A stretch of 64,000 nucleotides of DNA from contig JAKZAP010000014.1 of assembly GCA_023053575.1 (NCBI GenBank), forward strand, positions 12,302,938-12,366,937, in the 5' to 3' direction. Both the position numbers and the translations under genes were made by a program. The notes under the pieces were generated by a model. That model was not told the DNA's origin and ran no database searches. It saw only the letters and a list, made by a program, of their open reading frames with translations. This document shows positions 44,641 to 55,845 of the stretch, one piece after another (the first letter of the stretch is position 1; each line of letters opens with the position of its first letter). The DNA is from Branchinecta lynchi. Taxonomy: Eukaryota; Arthropoda; Branchiopoda; Anostraca; Branchinectidae.

Positions 44641-47019
44641 CAGGGGTGGCCCGAAGCACTCAGGCCAGGGGGGGTGAGACCCCTCATTTCAACGACTCCT
44701 GGATCGTAATATACGACTCGCACGTACCAACAAAAATGAGCTGTTGCGACTATGCGGCAATGGTGCACATCCCCCACCAACAAATAATAGAGCCGGTGTA
44801 AAACTAGCTGCAATGCATCAGCTGAAATTATTCTTGTAATCAAAATTTGTGAATACATACGTTCATAGCCTCAGCTTTACATATCGACATTCGCTAAAGA
44901 GGAAAGCTTTAGCGCCTGTACCCGGGACAATTAAAGCAAGCGCCGCAGGCTAAATTTTTTAATCTGCTTTTGTCTAGGAAGATTCTAGCCAGCCTTTAAT
45001 GTCTTTCAAATCTAAAAAGTTCCAAGCCTAATCGCCAAGTAATGCTATGAAATGCTCCACAGCCCGCCACAGGCGAAATTTTGTGAAACGCCGAGGAGCA
45101 GACCGTTTTTTGCGATCCCATTGAAAAGGAAAAAATAGCTTTGAAATAAAAAATCTGACCGTCGAAAAAAGTGACAAAGTAGTGACCATAGAAACAAAAT
45201 AGACACAAATTAGATTTGTTCCGAATTAAAGCAAAAAAAGTAATTTTCACGTTAAAGACACGCTTATTCAGAAACAAAACGAGGAAGTTTGCCAGTGCAT
45301 TAAAAGAAGAAAAAAACGGATTTATGGACGTAAACGCCGAGGAGTAGAGCGTCTTTTTGCGATCCCAATGAAAAGTTAAGAATAGCTATGAAATCACGAC
45401 TCTGTCCATCGAAAAAAGTGACAAAATAGTACCCATAAAAAAGAAAGTAGATTTACTCCGAACTAATTGCAAAAAAAGTAATAAGTCGCCGGTTCGCCGA
45501 CCAGACTAGAGGTGCGTTTTTTTTCCGGGTGATTTGATTGTACTTTTGTTTCATCGTGAAAATACCCTGTACCGTTTTATTTGTCATTCGACACACTTCA
45601 TGTCGAAAACTAAAGCAGGTAAAGCTACAGTGAGCTACATCTGAAGAATTGCAACTTAAAACTGGTCTGCAGAATCTGATTCTACGCGACAGAAGATGCT
45701 ATACACAGCAAAAGAAGACGAGAAGTTCGCTTTTAGAATAACTTAAACATAAAAGAGATAATTTTCGAGTTGTTTGAGTGTCCTGAATTTTACGAAGTCT
45801 TTTCAGATGTGCTTTAAAACTAGTGTACAGGGGCGTCACGTATGGGGCGGGTGGATGCACCCGCCTCCCCCGATGTTGTCGGCCAGCCGATAAAAAAAAA
45901 AAGCTGAATCGGCGCGAAGCGCCGCGATTTTTCGCAAAAACAGTCGATTTTGTTTTGGTAAATCCCGACTGGAAGGAGCTGGCAATCCTTGCTAGTGGGT
46001 TCCATGTGTGGAAAGTAAATTCCGAAAAACAGCCAGTTTTTCGTAAGTCGATTTTTCTTAAAAACGGTCGGTTTTTCTTGAAATCAGTCGATTTTTCGTC
46101 AAAACAGTCGTTTTTTTCGCATATAAAGCAGGTCAAAATTACCAGCCAGTCGGTAAATACCTTGCTCCTCCCAGATTTGACAGTGCTATGATTTGCAGTC
46201 AGCAGTGATACATATGATTCGCAGTCAGCTTGGGCTGAAGGAAAATTTTAGCTCCCCCCCCCGAACATTTTGGATAGTAACGCCTCTGCTAGCATAGAGA
46301 CCAAAATTTTACCTCCCGACTAGAATGAGCTATTCCAGCGTCTGCAGAACCCCTCCTGTCCTGGGAAACGAATTTCGGGTGTATAATAAAATATTCCATG
46401 TCCTTTTCAAGCGTTGTTCCCACCTCGACCTCTCTTTGTAATCGACATTTTTCCATCTGTACTGGGCACAGTTGTTTCGCTGGTCTCCTGTCATTTGATT
46501 TCTGATGGCTTTTCCATTCTGTTTAGAAATTCTATTCCTTCTTTTTTCACTTATAGCCAAAGATGACCAACAATCAGTGCACATAACCTTGTCTCTCGCT
46601 TTTGGTCTATAAGGTCAGACTTAACTTTAACAACTAACCTATTGTAGTTTCGACAGGCTAAAATCTCAAAGACCTAAGTGAGGCAGATCCAAATCCCATG
46701 GGACTAGAACAGGTAGCCGCATTGCTGCCCCCATGAATTATGTCTCCGACCTATCGGGGTTACAAAACCTGGTTTAAACAACTCGACTTGTCTTTAGGAC
46801 TGGCTTACGACTGAAGCTTTGCAGAGACAAAATTAACAAATATTTTTTAAACGACTCGGATTGTTTTTGGTTAAAATGAATGCCCGGGACCTCGGCGAGG
46901 CCAAAATAAACGACTGATACGACTTAGCAAAAGGCCAAAATAAACGACTGATACGACTTAACAAAAGGCAGGGGGGGGGGTGAGTCACCCCCCCTCACCC
47001 CCCCTTCGGGCCACCCCTG
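44641..47019. mobile_element. hAT element, 2.38 kb, perfect TIRs and duplication, non-autonomous
   Basis: CAGGGGTGGCCCGAAG (44641-44656) and CTTCGGGCCACCCCTG (47004-47019) are exact complements. The 8-mer AGTTTTGT flanks both sides exactly (44633-44640 and 47020-47027). No transposase frame is present: the longest frame is about 145 residues and lies over the nested element. The interior includes two diverged copies of a 150-bp block (45089-45244 and 45341-45482, sharing GAAAAAAGTGACAAA) and a 35-bp tandem near 46902-46970 (AAATAAACGACTGATACGAC). It sits in what is probably an intron of the decayed gene above. Confidence 0.92.
45828..46288. mobile_element. Second hAT-like element nested inside the first
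   Basis: The ends are CAGGGGCGT and ACGCCTCTG (complementary with one mismatch). The flanking 8-mers CTAGTGTA and CTAGCATA match at 6 of 8 with transitions. The interior holds repeated AAAACAGTCGATTTT-type blocks and ACCAGCCAGTCGGTAA. The outer element has a perfect duplication while this inner one has a worn duplication, so the inner copy was most likely already resident in the outer element before its last jump. Confidence 0.72.
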
Positions 47020-47050
47020 AGTTTTGTAAGTCAAGTTTGGATGTCCACAT

Positions 47051-47745
47051 CAGTCTAGTACACTAGCCCCTTTTCAGGCACGGTGCTCAAACGTCTAGCA
47101 CCATGCCTGGTTGCTAGATGTTCAGGCACTGTACCTTTGATTTTGTGTATGGTGCATGGATTTCAGTATACAGTGCATAGATAAAAAACACAGTTTCTGT
47201 CATGACAACTGAGCACCAGCTTGGATAGGGCTGAAATTACCACCATGAATCAGAGAAATCAAAGACAATCCTTTATATATTTTTCACAACAAAAACAAAA
47301 GGGCTCGGCTGAGGACAGATGTGAAAAACCTCATTTCCTTATCTACATAGTCAAGGGTTTTGCATGCAAAGTGTCCTGTGCCTCAGCTTTTCTACCTAGC
47401 AGCCAACCAGAGGCTCTTGGGGAATAGATGGGGAAAATACATGGAAAATAGATAGGGTGCTGTTAGGTTTTTCATCTCCATCATCATTAGAGCCCTTTTG
47501 TTTGTGTTGTGAAAAATATGTAAAGGATTGTCTTTGATTTCTCTAATTCATAGTAGTAATTTCAGCCCTGTCCGAGCCGGTGCTCAGTTGTGATGACAGA
47601 AACTGTGTTTTTTCTGTATGCACTGTATACTGAAATCCATGCACCATTCATGGAATCCAAGGTACAGTGCCTGAACGTCTAGCAGCCAGGCATGGTGCTA
47701 GACGTTTGAGCACCGTGCCTGAAATTGGGCTAGTGTGCTAGACTG
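47051..47745. mobile_element. Fold-back hAT element with arms of about 280 bp
   Basis: It begins CAGTCTAGTACACTAGCCC and ends GGGCTAGTGTGCTAGACTG. The arms stay complementary inward to about 47330 and 47458 at roughly 85-90% by eye. The 8-mer GTCCACAT flanks both sides exactly (47043-47050 and 47746-47753). It lies 31 bp from the end of the previous hAT element. The core of about 130 bp has no gene. Confidence 0.85.
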
Positions 47746-49316
47746 GTCCACATCCAGTTGGTTCATCCTGCTGATACTGTGAATCCCCCATTGTCTTGTC
47801 CTGGTCTTGTCTTGGGGTTTTTAATCCTACTTCATCTTCTGACACTGCATCCCTTCCTGAATCTTTACCTATCCCTCAGCCTCCCATATCATCTCAATTC
47901 CCGATTTTTGTTGTTGATGATACTGATATTGGAGAAAATGTTTGTTACTATTTTCCTGATGTGACAGTTGAGTGGGAAGAAGCAAAGCTTTTCCTTAAGT
48001 AAGTAATTTATTTATGACCCACCATTTTGAAAAGGCAGAGTAAATGAAGAAAATAAACAAAATAAACAAAACACATAAACACGCAGAAAAAAGATAGGCT
48101 ACTTAATTTTTAATCTTCGGTCAGGAAGCAGTGGACTACTTTGTGCGCTGGTTGGGCCCTGTTGTCCATGATTTTTGAAAGCGATGAGGAAACATCCCAA
48201 AGGGTCACACTTACGTCTTGAATTTTAAATTTCTCTGTCAATGTATGGTTATGACATAATTTCGTTAAGTGGAGCAGGTGCTTCGCATATTTAAGATAAC
48301 ATGATCTCATCTTTTTAATCATCAGTATTAAGCTTCAATATCACTACACAGTCAGTAAGAAGGCTTCTGATGAAATTATTGCTGAAATTCAGAAACTTCA
48401 ACCTTTATGTCAAGCACATCGTTTTGGTTCTGACCCAGAAGTTTATGTTTATGTTCCATTTGAGAGGCTGGACTCAAAGGATAAGAGAATTGTTTTTTAC
48501 CATTGCAACCTACATCTACCAACAGTTTGACCATATTGGTTTACAAAAGATTATTTTCAAGTGGAAAGGAATAAGAGAATGCTGTGGGTACAGAGTATAA
48601 TTACATGAAAATCTGAATGCTATGATGGGAGATCCTGAAATATTATTCTGGTCGTTTCAAGGAAAGAAGTACAAGGTTTCAAATACTGTCAGTTATACTG
48701 ATGCTCTTTCTAAAAAGAATTTGTGTTGTGCTGCGTTAAGTTGTGCTCTCTAATTTGTTGTTGATAAGTCTCAAGTTATCAATTCGTCTTATTCTGGCTC
48801 AGCACTCAAATTGGACTAGATTCTGTTAGTCCCCCATTGTCTCAAAATCAACACAATCAACACTTATGTGTGTCTATAGACATACTTATAAGTCCGGTCT
48901 TCAGGGTAATGGGTAACTTACATTTTCTATACTACCTGCAGGGAGCAGATTCCAGATTTTCTAGTCGTCAACCTGAGAGCTATTTTACTATGTCTGTCAG
49001 ATGTGCTGATGGTGAGACATTAGGGGGAATAATAGAAACTAGTCCGCTTGGAAGTGGAAGTACTTACTCTGATTTTTTTTTCTTGTTGTTTTATTTGTGC
49101 CATGATTTTAACTCGATGTGATTTACTATGATTTGTTTCCCTTTCCAAAACCAATTTGACCTCAATCTTTGTGCTTATAAGCTTACTGTCATTATTTTCT
49201 TGACGACTTATTTCGAAGATTACTGTGATTGTTTTCTTGATGCCTTATTTACGAGTTACCAAAGCGTCCAAAGATATATGTAATTATTAAAATCCATAGT
49301 TTCTTGAATAGCTCAG

Positions 49317-51727
49317 TTTTTATGTCACTTGCAGCTTTGCTCAAGTGCCATATACAGATCACTTTTCGGTCTGTTGGTCGATCGGTCTGTCGGTTCCCTG
49401 TTCTCGAGTTAGGGTACTTCCAGAAAGTTAGGACGATGAAACTTGGCAGGCATATAAGGGACCCAACCAAACTAACTTGGAAATAGTCACTTCCCCAATC
49501 CGACCACCGAGGGGGGAATGGAGGGATGGAGAATCCGGAATGTTGAGGCATCTATAACTTTCGAACGGGTTATAGGATCTTAATGAAACTTTACATTAAC
49601 AATCTCGTGTCTCAGATCTCCCACTTCGAGTCCTGAACGGATCCGATGAATGGGGGGGGGGGAAGTCGGAGGGGAGAACCGGAAATATTGTGACACGATT
49701 AGACTGGAGTGATTGGGATGAAACTTGGTGAGAAGAACAAGCACATGCCCTAGATACATCAGCGACGGAACCGGGCCGGATTCGGACCCTGGGGGGGGGG
49801 GGGCTAAGACGATTAAACTTGGCTTGACCATTTGAGGCTTGAGATGATTGGCTTAAAATAGTCAGTTTCCCAATCTGACCATCGTGGCTAGGGGGGGGGG
49901 GGGGTGGAGAATCCGGAGTCTTGAGGCATGTATAACTTTCGAAGGGGTGATCGGATCTGAATGAAACTTGATATTTGGAAAAGCCTCGTATCTCAAATTT
50001 CCGAGATCAGTTCCGACCATTACCATGAATGTGGGGTGGGGGTGGTTGGAGGGGAGAACCGGAAATCTTTTGACACCCTTAGAGTGGAGCGATGAAACTT
50101 GGCGGGAAGAGCAAGCACAAGCCATAGATATTTCATAGTACCGGACCAGATTCGGCCACCTTTGGGGGGGTTGTAGGGGGTGTGGGTCCGAAATTCCGGT
50201 CACCGCGAGTTAAGGTACTTCCAGATCCGCAAAGACGATGAAACTAGACTTTGAACATCAGAGACTTAACAAGATTGGCTTAGATATTGTCATTTCTCAG
50301 ATTCGACCATCCCTTGAAGTACTACTAAAACAAAATATACTTTAACATAATCCCCATTAGCCCATGATCGTTTATGCCTCAAGTTTTTTGCTAAGAAATG
50401 AATTTTTAGCACCCTTAAATTACATATCTTACCGAAAAGTAAAAAAAACACTTTTGACCAAAAGATATAATTACATTCGTGATCCCCAAGGGTCCATGAT
50501 CCGTTTTGTCTCAAGTCTGATGATGAATGTTCTAGCGCCCTTAAAGTGAGCATCATCACAGCCAAATGCATAAATAGAATAGTTTTTGGGATCCCAAAAC
50601 GTAAGTTGAGGGATACCTATGACATCGTAAAGTTGTCCGTCTGTCCGTCCGTCCGTCCGTCTGTTAGCACGATAACTCTCGAAGGGGTTGAGATATTTTA
50701 ATCAAACTTGTCATGAGGACCCTTTAGGTCAAAGTACAGGTCAAGTTCGAAGATGGGCTCTATGTTTAGGGGAGGGGGAGTGGTTTAAAATTAAGGGGAA
50801 CAAAAAATATTTTTAAAAAGCTAATGAAATAGTCGAATTAAGGGTAAGGAGACATGCTGAATCCGAATATGAAATTTATTTTCTCGCCGGACAAATAGTT
50901 CACCCGGAATCCGGCGAAAACTAATATTTGTGAAGAGTAATATAAAGTTGATTGGAGGTTCGATTTAGGGGCAAGGAAACGTGCTGAGTCCGAATACGAA
51001 AATTATTTTCTCGCCGGACAATTAGTTCGGCCGGAATCCGGCCAAAACCGTAGAATTTCTTTAAAGTAAAAGTTTTATTTAAATTTGATAAGATGTTCGA
51101 TTTGCGGGTAAGTAGACATGCTGAATTCGCATATGATAACCATTTCCTCACCGGACGTATAGATCGCTCGGAATCCGGCTGAAAACTGAAAATTTGTTAA
51201 AAGTAAAAGTTTAATTGGAAGTTGATTAGAGGTTGGATTTAGGGGTAAGGAGACATGCTGAATTCGTTTTTGAGCTTTATTTTTTCGCCGGACAAGTAGT
51301 TCCGGAATTCCGCCGAAACCGGAAAATTGGCAGAAGTAAGGCAGGAAGTTTCGATCTGCTTCGTCAAAATAGATATGACTTAAAGGGGTAAACACACATG
51401 CTGAATCCACATCTGAACTTGGTTTTCTCACTTGATTAGCTATTTTGCCTTAATCTTTTTCGAAATGTTAATAGTAAAAGTGTTCAAGGAGTCTGGCGAA
51501 GACTGGATCTGGCGAAGACAAGACCCAATTGTCTGGATCAAATTTTAACTTTTGGGATCCTATCTTGTTAAGAATGATCCATTCTCACGATTTCAAAGGA
51601 CCCATGATCATTCTTATCTCAAGGGGTTTGCTTACAAATGAACACAACTAACGCACGAATTGGCAAATTCCTATTTTCATCCTCTGATACAGCGTTGCAA
51701 GTGCCATATGAGCTTCTAGCTCTTGTC
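49317..51727 (+). mobile_element. Composite family A/D element carrying a family B insertion
   Basis: The left hairpin ATGTCACTTG...CAAGTGCCAT lies at 49322-49351, then comes a TCGG/TCTG run. Family A sub-repeats with G runs run to about 50310, family D units cover 50340-50580, a reverse family B copy covers 50583-51569, and the family D unit resumes. The family A/D right end GTTGCAAGTGCCATATGAGC and CTAGCTCTTG closes at about 51727. Removing the family B copy leaves a continuous element with the same A-then-D order as at 34517-36089. Confidence 0.8.
50583..51569 (-). mobile_element. Family B element, reverse copy, nested
   Basis: It starts with the palindrome TTTTGGGATCCCAAAA and AGTTGAGGGATACCTATGAC, then the TCCG run, the phrase complement ATAACTCTCGAAGGGG and TCAAACTTG, and reverse 137-bp units. 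It ends near GATCCTATCTTGTT, missing about 15 bp of the standard left end. AGAAT occurs just outside both ends (50576-50580 and 51571-51575), a possible but short target duplication. Confidence 0.78.
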
Positions 51728-52026
51728 TCCAAAACTCTTGATGAATAAAATGTTAGCTTTTAAAGTCATTATTGTTGACTATACATGTATATAAATGGTA
51801 ATGGTGATAGGGATAGGAGAGGAATTTCTGTGAGATTGCTGCAGTAAGAAGCCTTTTCAGAAAACTCACGTTTTTTCAAACGGGGAGGTCAGACGTTTGC
51901 ATCGGTCATTGATTTTCATCGTCTCTTAACTAATGTATCGCGCAGAAGACTAACCAAATCAGAAGAAGGAAGCTTGTGTTTCATCGGATCATTATTATGT
52001 CTCACGTGTACTTCTGGCACGAATTC

Positions 52027-52321
52027 CCGATGAAACGTTATGTAGCTGCAACCCTTCAGCATGCAATGCTGCCGGCCCTTTGAACCAGTTTTCCGATGAA
52101 ACGTTATGTAGCTGCAACCCTTCAGGATGCAACGCTGCCGGCCCTTTGAACCAGTTTTCTAAGAAACGCTTTTGGAAATAGAAACGCTTTCTCCTGCAAC
52201 ATATTCTTGTGCGGTACGTTTTCTCTTGAAACGGATTCGCTAAAACGGTTTATAGGAGAAACGCTTTACTAGAAAACTGGCAAATTCTGAAAACTGGTTC
52301 ATAGGGCCGGCAGCGTTGCAT
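52027..52321 (+). mobile_element. Inverted-repeat element with a 66-bp left-end tandem duplication
   Basis: ATGCAACGCTGCCGGCCC with TTTGAACCAGTTTTC (52127-52160) is mirrored at the right by AAAACTGGTTCATAGGGCC and GGCAGCGTTGCAT (52290-52321). The 66 bp from 52027 to 52092 are repeated at 52093-52158 with few changes, so the left end is present twice. Inside, GAAACGCTTT-like blocks recur. No coding capacity. Confidence 0.62.
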
Positions 52322-52327
52322 ATATAA

Positions 52328-53582
52328 ACAAGACCAAAGGTTTCGATGGGATCCCAGAAATTCAATATTTGATCCAGACAATTGGGTCTTGTCTTCGCCA
52401 GATCCAGTCTTCGCCAGACTCCTTGAACATTTTTACTATTAAAATTCAAAAACAGATTAATCATCTGACTGAATCAGTTCAGGTATTGAATCAGCATGTG
52501 TGTTTACCCCTATAAGTCATCTCTGTTTGACGAAAACTTCCTGCCACTTCTGCCAATTTCCCGGTTTTGGCCGAATTACGGAACTACTTTTGGGGCGAAA
52601 AAAGAAAGCTCAAAAACGAACTCAGCGTATCTTCTTCCCCAATATTAAACATCTACTCAACTTCAAATAAAATTTCAACTTATAACAAATTTTCCGGCTA
52701 CGGCCGGATGCCTGTCGAACTATATGTCCGGGTAATAAATGATTGTCATACACGGATTCACTATCTCTTTACCCCTAAATCGAATATCTAATCAACTACA
52801 ATCAAAACTCTAACTTTTGACAATTTTCGGTTTTGTCCGGATTCCGGCGAACTACTTGTCTGGGTAGAAAATTTTTTCACATAAGTGTTCAGCATGTCTT
52901 CTTACCCCTAAATCGAACATCTAATAAACTCCAAATAAAACTTTTACTTTTAACAAACTTTCCGGCTTTGGCCAAATTCCGGGCGAACTACTTGTTCAGC
53001 GAGAAAATGGTTTTCACCACTGTGTTCAGCATGGCTTTCTACCCCTATACCGAACATCTAATCAACTTCAAATAAGACTTTTACTTATAACAGACTTCCC
53101 GGTTTTGGCCGGATTCCGGGCTAATTACTTGTCCGGCGATAAAACGGTTTTCACCATCGTGTTTAGCATGTCTTCTTACCCCTAAATCAAACATCTAATC
53201 AACTTCAAATAAAACTTTTACTTTTAACAAACTTTCCGGCTTTAGCCGGATTCCGGGCGAACTACTTTTCCGATGACAAAATGGTTTTCACCATCGTGTT
53301 CAACATGTCTTCTTACCCCATAATCGACTATCACATTATCTGTTTAAAAATACTTCATTTGCCCCTTAATTTAAAACCCCTCCCCCACCCCTAAATGTTG
53401 GGCTACATAGCCCATCTACGAACTTGACCTTACTCTTGATCCAAAGAATCCTCACACCAAGTTTCGTCAAAATATCTAATTCCCTTCGAGAGTTATAGTG
53501 CGCACAGACGGACGGACGGACAGACGGACAACTTTTGCGATGTCATAGGTATCCCGCCACTTACGTTTTGGGATCCCAAAAA
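52328..53582 (+). mobile_element. Family B element
   Basis: It carries the complete set of family B marks: ACAAGACCAAAGGTTTCGAT, GGGTCTTGTC, about five diverged 137-bp units, the phrase CACCAAGTTTCGTCAAAATA with TTCGAGAGTTAT, a GACGGACGG run, GATGTCATAGGTATCCC and the terminal TTTTGGGATCCCAAAA. No gene. Confidence 0.83.
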
Positions 53583-53654
53583 CGTTGCGTTTTACTTTAG
53601 AGTGTATAGTTACTGAAGTCGAGCATTTATCGCAAAGACTCGAATTATCTAGAG

Positions 53655-54860
53655 CAAATGACTTTTCTACCTTCCAAGTTTAGAACCAATCACTTGATCC
53701 CTAGATGTGCCGCACTATTCCCTACCCCCTCCACTGTGCTCGGATTCGGTTCGGACCCTAAAATATATCAGCTAGGTCGGGTGACTTCTCTGATTTCTAA
53801 AGTTTCATTCAACTCGCTCCCGTCATTTGAACACTATGAGAGCCACAGAATTTCCGGGATCCCCTCCCCATCTCTCTCCAGAGTGGCCGCATACGACTCA
53901 AACACATAAACATCGCATGCTTGACATCTTCTCTTCTTTTCGATCAAGTCTGAATCGAATAGGAGCATATCCACAGATTTTCAGTTCCCACTTCATCCTC
54001 CTCCTACTGTTACCGGGCCCGGTCCGGAAGCCAAACAGCAAATCTATGCCGCATAAACTTGGTCCTCTCCAACATGCTTCCCATTCGGCCCATTCATTAG
54101 TTTTTGCACATGTCACATGTTTCCGGACCCCCCCCCCCCCAAACTCGACCAAACATGGCCGCGTGTGATTCGGACACACTTTTTGCACACCTAGGTCATC
54201 AGTTCTTGTCCCTCATATAGTTTCACACGAATGGGGCACCCACTCACATCCCACGGAAGTCACTAACTGCTGGATTCCGGCCTTCCCTCAACTCCCCCAA
54301 AGTGGTCGGATTCAAGAACGGAAGTTTTCCTAGGACATTGTGTCGAGTCCTTAAGTCTATTTGGTCGGGTCGCATATGCCTGCCAAGTTTCATCGTCCTT
54401 AACACATCTGGAAGTATCCTAACTGACGATCACCGCAATTCCTAGAAACTCCTCCAACTCTCCCCAAAGAGCCCCTATGCGATCGGGCTCTGTCAGGAAC
54501 ATATCTAGGGCTGTTCTTCGCATCAAATTCCATCCCAGTTCCTCTAATCTAAATGTTTTAAAAGATTCCCGGTGCCCCCCTCCAACTGCCCCGCCCACAA
54601 GAATCCGAACCGGTCCGGACTTGAAATCTCATCATTCGTTTAAAAGTTATTCGTGCCACTAGATTCCGGATTCCCCATCTCTCCACTCCCCCTACGATGG
54701 CAGATCGAAGAGGAGACTATTGTCAAGCCAGTCTGTTCGCGTCCCTGATATACATGCCAAGTTTTATCGTCCTAGCACATCAGGAAGTACCGAACTTGCG
54801 AAATCGCAGGAATTCTGGCCCCCCTCCAAATCCACTCCGAGGGGTCGACGACTCTCATTT
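53655..54860 (-). mobile_element. Family A copy, reverse orientation
   Basis: C runs instead of G runs, with CAAGTTTCATCGTCC and CCGAATCCGG-type blocks at sub-repeat spacing, show the reverse strand. It borders the minisatellite at 54871 through GGGGTCGACGACTCTC (54841-54856). The frames of 60-113 residues on it are repeat-derived. Confidence 0.7.
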
Positions 54861-54870
54861 TTGATGTACA

Positions 54871-55200
54871 CCATTCCGGAATAACGGAATAATCCTGACC
54901 ATTCCGGATTATTTCTGGCCATTCCGGATTATTCCTAACCATTCCGGATTATTCTTGACCATTCCGGATTATTCCTTACCATTTCGGATTATTCCTAACC
55001 ATTCCGGATTATTCCTAACCATTCCGGATTATTCCTAACCATTCCGGATTATTCCTAACCATTCCGGATGATTCCTAACCATTCCGGATTATTCCTAACC
55101 ATTCCGGATTATTCCTAACCATTCCGGATTATTCCTAACCATTCTGGATTATTCCTAACCATTCCGGGTTATTCCTAACCATTCCGAAATATTACTGACA
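54871..55200 (+). repeat. 20-bp minisatellite (ATTCCGGATTATTCCTAACC)
   Basis: About sixteen units of 20 bp have mostly single-base changes. Units in the middle are the most uniform and the edges are degenerate, the usual result of unequal exchange. A weaker continuation (GACCAGTTG, AACCATTCCCGAATATTC) extends to about 55300. Confidence 0.92.
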
Positions 55201-55235
55201 ATTCTTTTGGTATACTCCTGACCAGTTGTAAACCA

Positions 55236-55672
55236 TTGAGGAGTATTCCCAACCATTCCCGAATATTCTCAACCATCCCTGTATATTCTGGACGATTCAC
55301 GAGACTTTACCGCAGACTGCGTGGTCTTTGGTGTCTTATGAAAAACTACAGCGACATTACACTGCAATACGGATCGACAGGAATCAATTATTATTTAAGT
55401 GCCCTTCAGTTGTTGACCATGCACAACTTTCTATGGCGCTCCAGATTTGGCCAAGTTCTTTTCTTAGAAATTCGATGATTTTTCAGTAGTTTATGGGATC
55501 GACTGGGAAAATGGTAGGTGCTGTATGTCCCTGCACATATCTGTTAACTGCAATGCAAGTACTTGCGAGATAAAATCTCAACATGGCACCTACAAAGATG
55601 TAGTGCGTTACAGTTAGCACGCAAATATTGCTCACTGAAACCAACTGAAACCTATTACCACCCACCAGTAAG
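55236..55672. other. Spacer with no recognised gene
   Basis: An 80-residue frame (55236-55478) has no splice support and overlaps the end of the degenerate minisatellite. Nothing else seen. Confidence 0.35.
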
Positions 55673-55760
55673 CAGGGGCGTCCCGAGCCTTTCTTCATTG
55701 GGGGGGCGCCTCTGGTAAAATCGACCGAATCGGTACCTGATTTTTACTGAATTTATTAAA
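55673..55760 (+). mobile_element. hAT-like left end, partner end not found
   Basis: CAGGGGCGTCCCGAGCC, a 7-G run and AAATCGACCGAATCGG resemble the left end of the hAT-like units at 45828 and 63569. A matching right end is not visible before the family B copy that begins at 55846, so it is probably truncated. Confidence 0.45.
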
Positions 55761-55845
55761 AAAAATCGTAAAAACAAAGCGAGTTGCCTTCATGAATTTA
55801 CAACGTAAAAAGTTGCAGAGTATATACAAACAAGCCTAAACAGAA

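Larger units (their letters stand above)
44047..49080 (+). pseudogene. Decayed multi-exon gene with C2H2-like finger, broken by hAT insertions
   Basis: Protein-like pieces on one strand are as follows. (1) 44047-44137 includes SARVVTHHNGGVTSLCKFVE and ends at a GTAAGT donor. (2) 44476-44550 contains CKYCGYKFYSELFLEKH, a C-x2-C-x12-H half of a C2H2 finger, with a stop right after the first His. (3) 47775-47998 contains PIPQPPISSQFPIFVVDDTD and YYFPDVTVEWEEAKLFL and ends at GTAAGT. (4) 48326-48530 follows an acceptor and completes the phase-2 codon, giving IKLQYHYTVSKKASDEIIAE and DPEVYVYVPFERLDSKDKR, then hits TGA. (5) 48601-48750 (NAMMGDPEILFWSFQGKKYK). (6) 48950-49060 (ADSRFSSRQPESYFTMSVR). 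Stops and frameshifts show decay. The architecture resembles a widespread but poorly defined finger-containing family in animals, possibly transposon-derived; that link is from memory and weak. Confidence 0.6.

Noticed and set aside
53898..54188. 96-residue minus-strand frame with Cys and Trp residues
   Set aside because: It lies in the reverse family A copy and repeats the composition of other family A frames.
54871..55200. CRISPR-like array
   Set aside because: The 20-bp units are contiguous without spacers and the window is eukaryotic, so it is a minisatellite.
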